Shown: piece by piece, positions 49,076-59,188 of the stretch
Layout: each line of letters begins with the position of its first letter
Position numbering within the stretch: the stretch's first letter is position 1
NCBI RefSeq assembly: GCF_040954645.1
Contig: NC_092808.1
Coordinates: 85,257,389-85,321,388 of the forward strand
DNA from: Diabrotica undecimpunctata
Taxonomy: Eukaryota; Arthropoda; Insecta; Coleoptera; Chrysomelidae
Length of the DNA: 64,000 nucleotides
Direction: 5' to 3'
Notes under the pieces: generated by a model
What the model was told of the DNA's origin: nothing
The model's input: only the letters and a program-made list of their open reading frames with translations
Databases searched by the model: none
Program-made: the position numbers and the translations under genes

Positions 49076-49559
49076 ATACATCCAGCAATGAGCCTAAAGG
49101 CCTCTTAACGCTATACATATATACATGGTAGATTGGGACAGGGCTCATTTATGAGCCCTTTAGACACTGAGACCTCCAATTTAGACCTAATCCGTTTAAT
49201 TGTCTACTCAGCTCAAAATAGCACGTGTTTACTTTAACCATAGACATAGAGCTCCTATTCGTTCTAAAATAGTCTAAATAAATTTGTCTACTACTAAAAG
49301 CTAAATTTTCACTTCTGTGATTTTACAGCTCTTAGTAACTCTTGGTCGCGTTTACTATTTTCATTTACTCTTGACGGTGGTTTGTATTTATCTTCTATTG
49401 CTGTATATATTATATCGTAATAAGATCAGTATTGTAACTCCATTCTTTAATCTTATTTTTAACTATTAGCAATTAACTAGCAATTAACTAACTTTCTATA
49501 TTCGGAATATTTCCAAACTGTTGTATTAAGAAGTTGTTCATTGTTTGATCTTACTACAG
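49076..49559. other. No recognised feature
   Basis: AT-rich sequence without recognised elements. Confidence 0.45.
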
Positions 49560-50470
49560 ATCCTGTTCCATCTTCAAGTAAAGATGACGATCACAGAAGC
49601 GAGTATGAAGGAGAAAAATCTCGAATTATCATACCTTTTATATGATGCTCTTAAAACCATTACGAAGGTAGGTGTAATAGCTAGTGAAACATTGCAGGAT
49701 AAATGAACTGCGGCTAATCATTGACTGTGATGCAAATGCGCACCATTTTACTTTGGGCAGTACAAAAACCATTGAAAGAGGTGAGTGATTACCAGAGTTT
49801 AATATGAAATATGATTTTTTATGCTTACTAAATCAAGAAAACAAACCAACTTTTATAATTCTACAATAAAAGAGGGTAACGAAAACCGTGAGACTGGCTT
49901 CGCCCCACGTGACTAGAACCATTAAAAAATGGAATCGTTATGATCTTACTTACACCATTTTGAAAGAACAGATAATGGGCCTAATAAAAATTATCGTAAC
50001 GTCGCAACCTTCGTAAACAAACTGAGAGTCATATAAAACAGACTTTAAATATTGTTTAGGCAGGATTACCGGGACGATAAGGCATACACCGGCTGATCAA
50101 TTATACGAAGTTATATGTCGGCATTCAAAGACAATCATCTTGAGGTAGTGAGGAATTCCAAGAGGAGGGTACACTGGTGGAATATTAATCTTGCAAATCA
50201 AAGGATACAAGTCAGACGAAAATTAAATTCTGCTAAAAGCTCTGGTGAGTGGAGCGATTAGAAGCTCTAACGGAATATAACAAGGAACTGAAAAGAGTAA
50301 AACAAAGATAAAAAGAGAATCACGGAAAAGATATTGCGAAGAAATAAAAAATATGTCAAGGCTCAATAAAGTTCTCTTAAAGCTCTCAGATAAGTTACCC
50401 CTTTTCCTAAATATTCCAAAAGAATACATTCAGAATATTAAAACACTTTAAACGACCTTTTAATGGTTCA
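49560..50470 (+). pseudogene. Non-LTR element, endonuclease C-terminal part and linker
   Basis: At 49690-49785 the plus strand gives LRLIIDCDANAHHFTLGST and then ERGE, which matches the D-x-N-A-H-H-x-x-W-G-S endonuclease box of jockey, R1 and LOA-type elements. At 50170-50240 WWNINLANQRIQVRRKLNSA resembles the W-W-x-x-x-L-x-x-x-R-x-x-V-R-R-x-x-N-x-A-K linker that precedes the RT. The RT itself is missing and stops are frequent. Confidence 0.7.
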
Positions 50471-50683
50471 CATTACTTAACTGTAGTAACACTGATAATG
50501 TTATTGTAAAATAATGTAGTCATTAATTAATTAATAATCTCAATAACTGAATTAGTATCTGGAAAAAGAAATTGTTGAAGAGAAAAAATATATAATAGCG
50601 TTCACAATATATTTATAATCTAATAAACTAACACAGTTTTTTGTGTTCCAGTAGCTTACAGGTTTGCAAATAATAATAATATA

Positions 50684-50980
50684 CATGGTGTTTCAAAAAG
50701 TTATGTCATAAATTAAAACACGCATTCCGGGGACAAAAATAAATTGATTGAATCCAACTGACCTTAGTACAAAAGTGTACACAAAAAAGTTACAGCCCTT
50801 TGAAGTTACAAAATAAAAATTGTTTGTTTGCATTATCTCCTAAACTACTTGATACTTTGTAATAAAAATGGACACGTTACTTTCTTGTTCTGAAAGCATT
50901 TTTCATATAAAAGAAACAACAAAATCTAAGCGCGCAGAAAAATTTTAAGGGAGACGTGCAGCCCTAAATCTTTAATAATT
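50684..50980 (+). repeat. Left long terminal inverted repeat
   Basis: Matches the reverse complement of 52392-52686, including CGCATTCCGGGGACAAAAAT and the inner word GCAGCCCTAAATC. Confidence 0.9.
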
Positions 50981-51072
50981 TGCAGCCCAATAATTTGAAT
51001 TGTTGTCATTTGTCAATTGATATCATTTATTGTGTGAATAAGATTAAAATTATTAAAATTTTTTATATAACA

Positions 51073-52169
51073 ATGGCCTACACATTTCAGGAAATGGCAG
51101 ATGCATTTAACTTTGGGTAAGTTGGATCAGATTAAATTATGATTTCAATAAACTATCGTAGGTGAATGTCAAGGAAATAGTGCAGCAGCCGCAAGGCGTT
51201 ATGCAGTAAAATACCCCAGACAATTATTTCTGACCATTCATCGTCGTTTACGGGGAACGGGTACATTCCAACCGCAAGTTGCTGGAAATAGTGGTCGTCT
51301 AATAATGGATTCAACTGATTAAGACATTTCAGAAATCATTGAAGAAGTCCCTGGAACAAGTACAAGGGTAATAGCTGCTCAACTAAATGCTGCTCACGTA
51401 AGGGTTTGGAGGCGTCTGAAGGGATCAGCTGATTAAACCCTATCACTTAACAACGATTCAAGAGTTATTGGTTGAAGATTATCCTAAAAGGATTGGATTT
51501 TGCGATTGTTTGTTAGTGGAAAACACTCGAAATGTTAATTTTATTAGAAATATTTTGTTTACCGACGAGGCTACCTTCAGTAGAAATGGAATAACAAACC
51601 ATCATAACGAGCACATTTGGGCCGACGAAAATCCTCACTTCAAAAACGACTCATCACCGAAGGACTTTCAAAGTTAATGTTTGGGCAGGAATTGTGGATA
51701 AGAATTTAAGTGGCCCAGTATTTCTTCCCAACAATTTAAATGGTGATAATTATTTGCAGTTCTTGGCAAACGATTTACAAGAGAATTTGGAAGAAGTGAA
51801 TATTGCAATAAGGCAAAATATGTTGTTTCTACAAGATGGCGCTCCACCGCATTACAGTAATGAAGTCCGGGAATACCTTTGCAGACAGTATCCTGGTCGG
51901 TGGATTGGAAGAGGTTGTGACACACTTATTTCTTGGCCACCCAGAAGTCCAGGTCTTAACTTCATGGACTTTTCCTTTTGGGGGTTTATGAAAGAAAAAG
52001 TGTATTCTGTAACAATAGAGGACGAACAACAATTAGGGTTAGAATAATTGAAGCTGCAAATCAATTTCGTCAGAAAAATATGATTTTTCAGCGCATTCGG
52101 TTTTCCTTATTAAAACGATACCGAATGTGTATTGAAGAAAATGGGGGTCATTTTGAACATTTATTGTAA
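51073..52169 (+). pseudogene. Mariner/Tc1-superfamily transposase, frameshifted
   Basis: The frame starts at 51073 with MAYTFQEMADAFNFG. A break (decay, or possibly an intron) is followed by GECQGNSAAAARRYAVKYPR (51160-51220), a helix-turn-helix-like region. The catalytic core reads NILFTDEATFSRNGI (51553-51597), with HNEHIWADENPHF following. LFLQDGAPPHYSNEVREYL (51826-51882) then brings the second Asp, and WPPRSPGLNFMDFSFWG (51934-51984) has Asp at the third position. By my count 43 residues separate the second and third Asp. Stops and frameshifts near 51160, 51320, 51430 and 51675 disable it. Confidence 0.85.
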
Positions 52170-52391
52170 TAGCATATTTATAGAGGTTATAGACATTTTT
52201 TGTACTTGTTAATTCATTTAAGCCATGTATTTAGTTGCACGTAATTTTTTAACGGTTAATGAAAAGGGCCGTAACTCAATAAAAACTGTTTTTTGAAAAA
52301 AGTGATAGGAGGCAAACATTTTTTAAAAATAATGTGTTAAACTAATGATGCCATTAAATTTATTTGATTTAAACGTACTCAAAAGTTTGGG

Positions 52392-52686
52392 GGGATTTAG
52401 GGCTGCACACCCCCTTAAAATATTTCTGTGCGCTTAGATTTTGTTGTTTCCTTTTTATGAAAAATGCTTTTAGAACAAGAAAGTAACGTGTCCATTTTTA
52501 TTACATATTACATAAATGTCAAATAGTTTAGGAGATAATGCACAAAAACAATATATTTTGTAAATTCAAAGAGCTGTAACTTTTTTTGTGTACACTTTTG
52601 TACTAAGGTAACTTGGATTTAGTCAATTTATTTTTGTCCCCGGAATGCGTGATTTAATTTATGACATACCTTTTTGAAACACCCAG
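52392..52686 (-). repeat. Right long terminal inverted repeat
   Basis: Partner of 50684-50980, with small indels and scattered substitutions. Confidence 0.9.
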
Positions 52687-52688
52687 TA

Positions 52689-54145
52689 TAGGTAAATGAT
52701 CTAAATTATGAAACATTGGGATTTGTATAAGATTTTAAAAATTTTTCGATGAGTAATATATTTTCATTTTATTAGTAATAACCTACACGAACACCAGTAT
52801 AAGAAGGTCACATCTCACGGAAAAGTAACACAAAACAACGATTCGACCTTGCCATGGGCTCTTCTTACTTCTTGCTTACTCCCTTCTCTAGAGCCGTGCT
52901 GCCGGTGGACTTGATTAAGTACTCACTATTTCTTTTCCTTCCTGCAACATTTACACCAAGCCTTGTTGCCAGATATAATTATTTAATGTAAAAAAACTCT
53001 TTCAAATGTCACTACTAAGTTATATTATCGTTCTGAAATCATTTTGTTTGTGGCATATCTTTATTATCTATGAATCTACTATATATTTACGTTACTATTT
53101 ACGCCTTGGAAATCGTTCTTAAAATACAAGTTTATGCATTTGTATGGAATTAAATCACAATTGAATACAATAAAAATCATTTTACGTTGTTTTGAAATAT
53201 TATTTTAAAATGAGAAGTTGTTATAATCTATATTTGTTTATTCATTGGTGTTCTTTTATCTTGTAGACAAACGGCCATGTTTTCAGTTGAAAATTCGAGG
53301 GTGATGTTTGTATCTACACGATGATATCAAATTCTGATTTTGGCATGTGTTTACCTATAAGAAGTTTATGTATTATATATAATTGTAGATAATGTGTCTC
53401 TGGCCTTCTATTAATCCATTAATGTTGGTATATTGTTGTTGCTGACTTCTTCTTGTAATATTCTTAGCCAGAGCCTAGTATATTCTGTTGATGGGTTTGC
53501 TACACATTTTTCTTAAGATCAGCGCTGCCCCTTTCATTTTCACTTTTTGCTGTTAGTTTCTTTTATGACTATTAATATATCTTTCCATTGTAGTTTGTGC
53601 TCATTGTCTCAGATATCTTTGTATATCTGAGATTTGTCAAAGTATCTGTCTTTTATGTAAGCTTCATGATCGTTTATTCTGACACTTGGGGGGCAGTTCT
53701 ATCCTTTTTAATTTTTTTGATCAGTGCTGTACATAAGTGTCCTTAGTGTCTTTGGTCCTTAGTTAATTAAACTCATAATAACTGTATTTATTTTCACTAT
53801 AATATTTATTCTCTAACCATTAACTTTAAATAATCACGACTCGTAAGCGAAACATATTTGTAAATACATAATACTGACCCACGCTAACGTTGTGGACCAA
53901 TATTCTAATTATAGTACTACAATGATACTACTGCTATACATGTACTGTATTTATACCTAGTAATATCCAAATACCCCTGACTTCTGAATGTCAGCTTAAT
54001 GTTAGTATTTATGTATATACTAAAACAATTTTTAATTGAAGGCGATTAATTGGTAACATCGCACTTAACGAAGCACTTAACGACGACTTTGCAACGAAAT
54101 CATATTCCACTTATCAATTTTAAAGAGGCATACCAAAAAAATTTT
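52689..54145. other. Unclassified; weak coding trace on minus strand
   Basis: No recognised element. Between about 53440 and 53720 the minus strand gives a readable stretch, with INDHEAYIKDRYFDKSQIYK and later WKDILIVIKETN, that looks like decayed coding sequence, but I do not recognise the family. Confidence 0.35.
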
Positions 54146-55470
54146 TAGGTATTTATTTAAACACATAAGTAATAACGTAAAATTATTAAAACTAAATCCA
54201 AGACCGATATAATTATTAAATTATCATGTGTACTCTACAGGTATCTTATAGTTGTCTAACAAAATAAAGTAAAATTTTATTGTTATTAGAGAGTTTTTAA
54301 GCCCCTTATTTCAGTAACGTTAAACGTTATACGTTATTCTGCTCATGCGCATTAACAGAAAAATAACGGATTACTTTATTAGCGGATAAGGTATTCCCTT
54401 ATTTAGGTAGAAATAAGGGTCACGTTATTAAGGAATTACGTATTTGTAATGTTGTCAAATGCCATATATCTAAATCATAAAAAACGAAAAAAAAGTCATA
54501 TGAGCTAAATGTCATATGATTTGGAATACGTAAGGACCAAGTTAGTCGAGGAATATCCCTTTTCTTAAATCGAAAATTTAATTCACCATATTTGTCTTTA
54601 AATGTTTCCAACACAAAATGTGGTCTTGATGCAAAAGGTATTACAGGATCAAAAATATTGTGAAGAATTAAGCCTCTTTATCAAATTGTGATCTACTAGT
54701 TCTCCGTGTTTTCGTCGTCTTAATATATTTTTAATATATTTTTTCATTATGGCAAATACTTCAAATAAAATAGGTTATCGAACTGCCGTTTTATAGGTTA
54801 CGTTTGTCAAATGTCAATTAACGTTAATTTGTGTTAGCGTAATTTCTGAAAGGATTCAAAAACGATTTTAAGTAAAAACGATATCCCTTATTTCCAACTC
54901 AATGCGCATGACAAGTGTAACGTTTTACGTTTAACGTACATAAAAAAGTAGAGGACCTAAAAACTCTCTATTATAGAGTACCTAATACAGTACTTTAAAA
55001 AACAGAAACCTTTACAAAATACTTAGTTTTTCATTAGACTAAAGCTGAAATTTTAACATACGATCTTGTCGTTACACTTCATTCTCTATTTATAGAATTG
55101 CTGTCTGCTGTAAACCTTATATTTGTTTTTTTTTTAATTTGATTTGAATGGATTTAATTATTTATTAAAACACATAAGTAATTACGTAACAATTCAATTT
55201 AAGACCGATATTATTAAATTATCATGTGGCTTTTGACCGGTATCTGATGGTTGTCTAACAAATTAAAGTAAAATTTTATTCTTATTATAGAGTACGTAAT
55301 ACAGAAATGCAAAAAACAGAAAACTTTGGAAAAAACTCATTTTTTCACTAAACTATACAATCTGAAATTTTAACATACGATCTCGTCATTACACTTCATT
55401 CTATATTTATAGAACTGCTGTGTGCTGTAAACGGTATATTTGTTTTTTTAACTTGATTTGAAAGTTTCCT
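54146..55470. repeat. Tandem duplication of a 310-bp unit, first copy split by a MITE
   Basis: Copy 1 consists of about 54146-54288 plus 54974-55140. Copy 2 is about 55150-55470. Shared words include AAAACACATAAGTAAT, TTATTAAATTATCATGTG, TTGTCTAACAAA, AAAGTAAAATTTTATT, ATTTTAACATACGATCT and TTACACTTCATTCT. Copy 2 lacks the MITE. Confidence 0.8.
54289..54968. mobile_element. 680-bp MITE-like element with 5-bp target duplication
   Basis: The ends are GAGAGTTTTTA and TAAAAACTCTC, and similarity of the inverted ends continues imperfectly for about 65 bp (both ends share words such as CTCATGCGCATT or its relatives and runs of AACGTT). TATTA flanks it at 54284-54288 and 54969-54973. The tandem neighbour preserves the site with a single TATTA, which supports the boundaries. 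A decayed minus-strand trace at 54420-54780 might derive from a Harbinger-type transposase, but this is weak. Confidence 0.8.
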
Positions 55471-55594
55471 TGTGTTTATTTGTTTTATATTCCATATAAA
55501 TTAAAATAAATTAAGCTAAACTATTATCATGTGAATGCGTGTATATAGTAGTGCATTTGTTTATTTGAGTAAATTTTTGAAATATGAAATAAAG
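55471..55594. other. No recognised feature
   Basis: Short AT-rich stretch upstream of the piggyBac-like N-terminal fragment. Confidence 0.4.
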
Positions 55595-56139
55595 ATGGCA
55601 CTAACTACTAAAGAGTTAATAGCTTTGTTAGAAGAAGACTCAGCTTGTGAAAATGCTGACTCACTTAATGGAATTAGATGAAGTTTCCGATGTAGAAGAC
55701 ATTGATGATAATATTATTTATGAATAATCAATAAAATCGGATATTGCAGGTACATATGAAATACAAGTGATTGACGATTCTGACTATGAGATTCCTCTGA
55801 ACCACAAATAAAACGTCCAAAGAAAAAACCAGGCAAAAATAGTAAATCCAAATTTGTCTCAAGTTATTATTATCAACAACAGATACTCCTTCGTACTCAG
55901 TAGTAATTCAACATCAGTCTGATTGATATTTAGTTAGACAATATAAAGGCCAACCATTGAGGCAAGTCGTGTATTGAAATTTTTTCACTCTTTTTTGATA
56001 AACAAGTAATTGAGGGCATTCTATATTTTACAAATATTTATTCATCGCGGAATAACCGTCACGATTTTAAAATGAATGACATGGATTTAAAAAATTTATT
56101 GGCATATGCATATTATCTGGTTTACACTATGCTTCAAAT

Positions 56140-56140
<1 letters not shown>
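55595..56140 (+). pseudogene. piggyBac-like transposase, N-terminal part
   Basis: The frame starts MALTTKELIALLEEDSACEN and, after frameshifts, includes acidic and basic segments (RPKKKPGKNSKSK). It reaches VLKFFHSFFDKQVIEGILYF and then TNIYSSRN (about 55970-56045), followed by FKMNDMDLKNLLAYAYYL. This corresponds to the F-x-x-F-F-D-x-x-V-x-x-x-I-x-x-x-T-N-x-Y block and the D-x-K-x-F-x-G entry of the piggyBac core. It stops at the (TA)n at 56141. A matching piggyBac C-terminus lies at 63085, beyond the PLE and LTR insertions. Confidence 0.75.

Positions 56141-56218
<78 letters not shown>
56141..56218. repeat. (TA)n microsatellite
   Basis: About 78 bp of TA repeats at the 3' side of the PLE fragment. 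Confidence 0.97.
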
Positions 56219-56221
<3 letters not shown>

Positions 56222-56320
56222 TGAGTTTAGTTCTTGAACCTTAATATATATTTTTTTAGTGGATTTTCTTGGGCTTAGGTTCATAAAAAAATTTTTGATT
56301 TGGTACTAAGGCATTTTCAT

Positions 56321-56373
56321 ATATTTATTCGACGTTTCGGCAGGAAATCCATGCCTTTTTCAAGAAGTAATAT
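56321..56373 (-). ncRNA. Hammerhead-like motif of PLE with U3/A8 core
   Basis: On the minus strand ATATT-AC-TTC precedes TTGAAAA, an extra A, GGCA with TGCC closing a 9-base loop, GAAA, CGTC and GAA-TA-AATAT. Stem I is 3 bp plus 5 bp around a 2x2 internal loop. Relative to the CUGANGA core, only C3 (now U) and G8 (now A) differ. The stem III position is minimal, as expected for PLE hammerheads. Expected cleavage is after CGTC. Confidence 0.65.
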
Positions 56374-56632
56374 TGACTAAAAAAACATTTTATGACAGAC
56401 ATAATACGATTTTAAGGGTTAAACTTTTGACTTACCAAGCATGTAAAAATTTGTTACTAACAAGTAGACGTCACAATTAAAATAATATTAAAAACATAGG
56501 ACATACCCACTAAGTCACTACATGTAAAATATATTTTAGATCTAATGTGTTGTTTATTGAAGTTAGTTTATCGTTTAAACAACCAGTTATTTTAACATCA
56601 TAGGCGTTCTGAGATTGTCTTATTATGTGTTT

Positions 56633-57325
56633 TTAAATTAAGTTAAAATATATTTTGTTCAAATTTTTGACATCTTTTTTATCATTTATTGCATTATTAT
56701 TTTTTTTTATTTGTATAGACTCTAGAAGCTCTCTCTTTTTCCTGTTGGGTTCACTTTTTAGGATCTTGGTTTTCTCAAAATCAAATTTATGTTTTTTTTC
56801 GTTTTCATGTTTTGTGAGGGCGGTTGAGTTTTTTTTGTCATATTTGTGGGAACGTATTCTTGAGTTAAGTAGCTGACTGGTTTGTCCAATATAAACTCCA
56901 TCACAATTCGAGCAGGGAATTTCATATACAACATGCGATCTTTTTAATAGAGGGGTTTTTGTTTTTAATCTTGTAAAATTCTTTTTCAAAAGATTGTGCC
57001 CTTTATGAGCAACCATAATATTATGTTTGGACAGAAGATTTGCAATTTGTTCTGATAATCCTTTTATATAGGGAAGAGACATATAGTTTTTCTTTACCGT
57101 GTTGGTTTCATTGTTATTATTGTTATTGTAAAATTTATGCAGTCGCGATTTGAAAGTGTTGTCGATAAGGTGGTGTGGGTATGAATTAAGTGTTAGTGCT
57201 GTTTTTGCTTTTTTAATGGCCTGAGGTCTATTAATAGGATCGGATAATCTAATAGCTCTATCGGCGAGTCCGATAACTACTGATTTCTTTTGAGACAGGG
57301 GATGATGAGAGTTGAAATTCAGATA

Positions 57326-57326
<1 letters not shown>
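56633..57326 (-). CDS. PLE protein C-terminal part: RT thumb plus GIY-YIG endonuclease (N-terminally truncated)
   Basis: PLE proteins combine a telomerase-like RT with a GIY-YIG nuclease that nicks DNA for target-primed synthesis. This piece begins with HHPLSQKKSVVIGLADRAIR, the PLE thumb motif (H-P-x-x-Q-K-x-x-V-x-x-x-L-x-x-R-A). A linker has KGLSEQIANLLSKHNI. The nuclease follows with the Zn-type VVYEIPCSNCDGVYIGQTSQ, where VYIGQT is the variant GIY-YIG half, and later Arg in LNSRIRSHKYD and Ala-Leu-x-x-H-E-N-E. It ends KDVKNLNKIYFNLI at 56633. The open frame continues upstream into TA repeats and LTR sequence (to 57436), but that part is an artefact. The RT palm is missing, so the fragment is inactive although its frame is clean. 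Confidence 0.88.

Positions 57327-57376
<50 letters not shown>
57327..57376. repeat. (TA)n microsatellite, insertion target of the LTR element
   Basis: About 48 bp of TA repeats. The LTR element starts immediately after it, and TATATATAT continues after the 3' LTR at 63072. Confidence 0.95.
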
Positions 57377-57380
<4 letters not shown>

Positions 57381-58783
57381 ATGATATGTAAAATCAAGAA
57401 AAATATTGGTTTGTTTAAAAATATTTCAAAGTTCAAAAAACATTAAAATAATTCAGATAAGTAGGATAATATCCAACAAACATTTCGGAGAAGGAAAGTT
57501 ATTAAATCCTTGGATTTCCTGTACTAAACAAAGTGTAAGCTTTGCATTTATTTCTTTGTTATACTTGAGTGACCCGCATAAGTTTAAGTGAAAGCCACAG
57601 ACAATTGAACGGGGTTTTTCAAAATACATTAATGCAGTCATTAAAGACAATAGAAGGGATTATAGAAAGTGGTTTTTGTTAGTTTTTAAGAATTATAGAA
57701 AAATATTATTTGTAAATAAGTTTTAGGAAATTTATAAGTATAGGTAAAAATTTGTTTGTTATCGAAATGAAAAAATGGGGGAATTGTGACGAGTTGTGAT
57801 TGGCGGAGATTGAAAAAGGCGGGATAAGTATGTAGAAAAAAATTTAGCGAGATTGAGGAGAGAGAAAAGATATAGTCAGTTGGTTTTCCAAATCTGTAAG
57901 AGGAACAGTGAGTGTTCTCTGGCGGTTCCTGAAATGTAGCAAGCAGTAGTGTTGAATGTTAGTGAGTTTTTGTGGAGTTAGTGTATCTGACAGAAGCTGA
58001 AGCAGCAAAATATTGTAAGTCATATTTCTCTACTTATATTCCAAGAGTCACTGTTCAGGCCAACGAGAGATTCAGTTTATCGTAAAGAGAAGATATTCCA
58101 AGAGTCATATTTCACTCGGGCCAACGAGAGATTCAGTTTATCGAGAGGAGAAAGGCTATCATAATTTGAATGATTTGTGCTTTTGAAGGAGATCATTAAG
58201 GACGATATACTTGCAACAATCTGTGTAAGATTGCTGATTACATAGGGAGTGGTTGAGAGGAGATAATATAGTCTACAAGGAACAAGGATTTGGACCACTC
58301 ATCATCAGAGAGAGATATTTTGTTTTCTGCAGTTTTTTCTTTTATTGATAACACAATTTTTACACTTAATTTAGAAAGGATATAAATATTTTGATTAGGA
58401 GAGTTAGAATAGTTCGGAATTTTGAGATTTCAATTAATATTGTTTGTACCATTAATTTTGATTGTTCACGTACGTAGAACAAAAATTTTGAGAATCATTA
58501 TATGAGATTTGTTTACTGAAAACTTTTGAGTGTGAATTATTTCATTATTTTTATTTCAATATATAGTGTTAGATCATATGTGTTTTTTATTATTCCGGTA
58601 TTCTCTGGACCTTACCTTTCACATGTAATAGCATAGATATTGAAGCACGAATTTAACCCTGAGATAAAAGAATTAAAAATTGTGATAGAATCATAATCAT
58701 ATCATTTAAATAATTTTAATTAATCAAAAAAATTAATTAGCTAATTATTGCATGGCGCACCAAGACTTTAAATATCACAATAA
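57377..58783 (+). repeat. 5' LTR
   Basis: Begins TGTTATGATATG and ends CACAATAA. Matches 61666-63072 throughout. It contains an imperfect 57-bp tandem repeat (58037-58093 and about 58094-58145) around GGCCAACGAGAGATTCAG. The regulatory signals were not located with confidence. Confidence 0.93.
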
Positions 58784-58784
58784 C

Positions 58785-58802
58785 TGGCTTCCAAAACGTG
58801 GG
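58785..58802 (+). other. Putative primer-binding site
   Basis: TGGCTTCCAAAACGTGGG starts one base after the LTR and begins with TGG, as expected for pairing with the CCA end of a tRNA. Which tRNA is not resolved. Confidence 0.55.
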
Positions 58803-59188
58803 GCTTGAAAATATCGCAGCTTTACATTTGAAGGAAGGGAAAGAGATCTGGAATAAGTACAGGTAATCTAGAGATAAAGACATATAACATTGAGGGAATT
58901 TGAATTTGAAAGTATTTTGACAATTTTTCCAGGGAATATAAATTTGATTTATTGATTGATCGTAGTTAGTGGATATTTACTGCTATTGAATTATTTGATT
59001 TTATTTTCTTTACCAATCATACATTTGATATTTATTTTGAATAATTTTAATTTTACTGATTGCATATTTGATATTTGTCGTGAAAATTTAATACATTTGG
59101 GGAGAAATATTGTCGTGTTCTGAAACATATAGAGTGTTGTAAAATTTCACATTTGGCGGGGACAAAAACAGTAACGAAAAGAAACAAC

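Larger units (their letters stand above)
50684..52686 (+). mobile_element. Mariner/Tc1-like transposon with 295-bp inverted repeats (2.0 kb)
   Basis: The ends begin CATGGTGTTTCAAAAAG (left) and CTGGGTGTTTCAAAAAGG (right, reverse strand) and are flanked by TA on both sides (50682-50683 and 52687-52688), the expected target duplication. The inverted repeats run about 297 bp (50684-50980) and 295 bp (52392-52686) and are highly similar throughout. A frameshifted transposase fills the interior. The element is complete end to end but cannot make its own transposase. Confidence 0.9.
56219..57326 (-). mobile_element. 5'-truncated Penelope-like element with 3' tail and hammerhead
   Basis: On the minus strand the fragment runs from the RT thumb through a GIY-YIG endonuclease and a 3' untranslated part carrying a hammerhead-like motif. 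It ends at a (TA)n array. Another TA array lies at its truncated 5' side, where the LTR element later inserted. Confidence 0.85.

Noticed and set aside
53800..53900. GACTCGTAAGCGAAACAT as a further hammerhead-like motif
   Set aside because: GAAA is present, but no CUGANGA-like core or stem I partner was found at the right distance.
57327..57436. N-terminal extension of the PLE open frame starting at 57436
   Set aside because: It reads through the LTR start and a TA array that became joined by insertion. The genuine PLE similarity begins near 57320.
57406..57650. Small open frames within the LTR, repeated at 61695-61939
   Set aside because: They are duplicated only because the LTRs are duplicated. 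No similarity to a known protein and low-complexity composition.
59153..59188. Upstream start of the gag frame
   Set aside because: The first codon is TTG; the first ATG at 59189 is the more likely start in a eukaryote.
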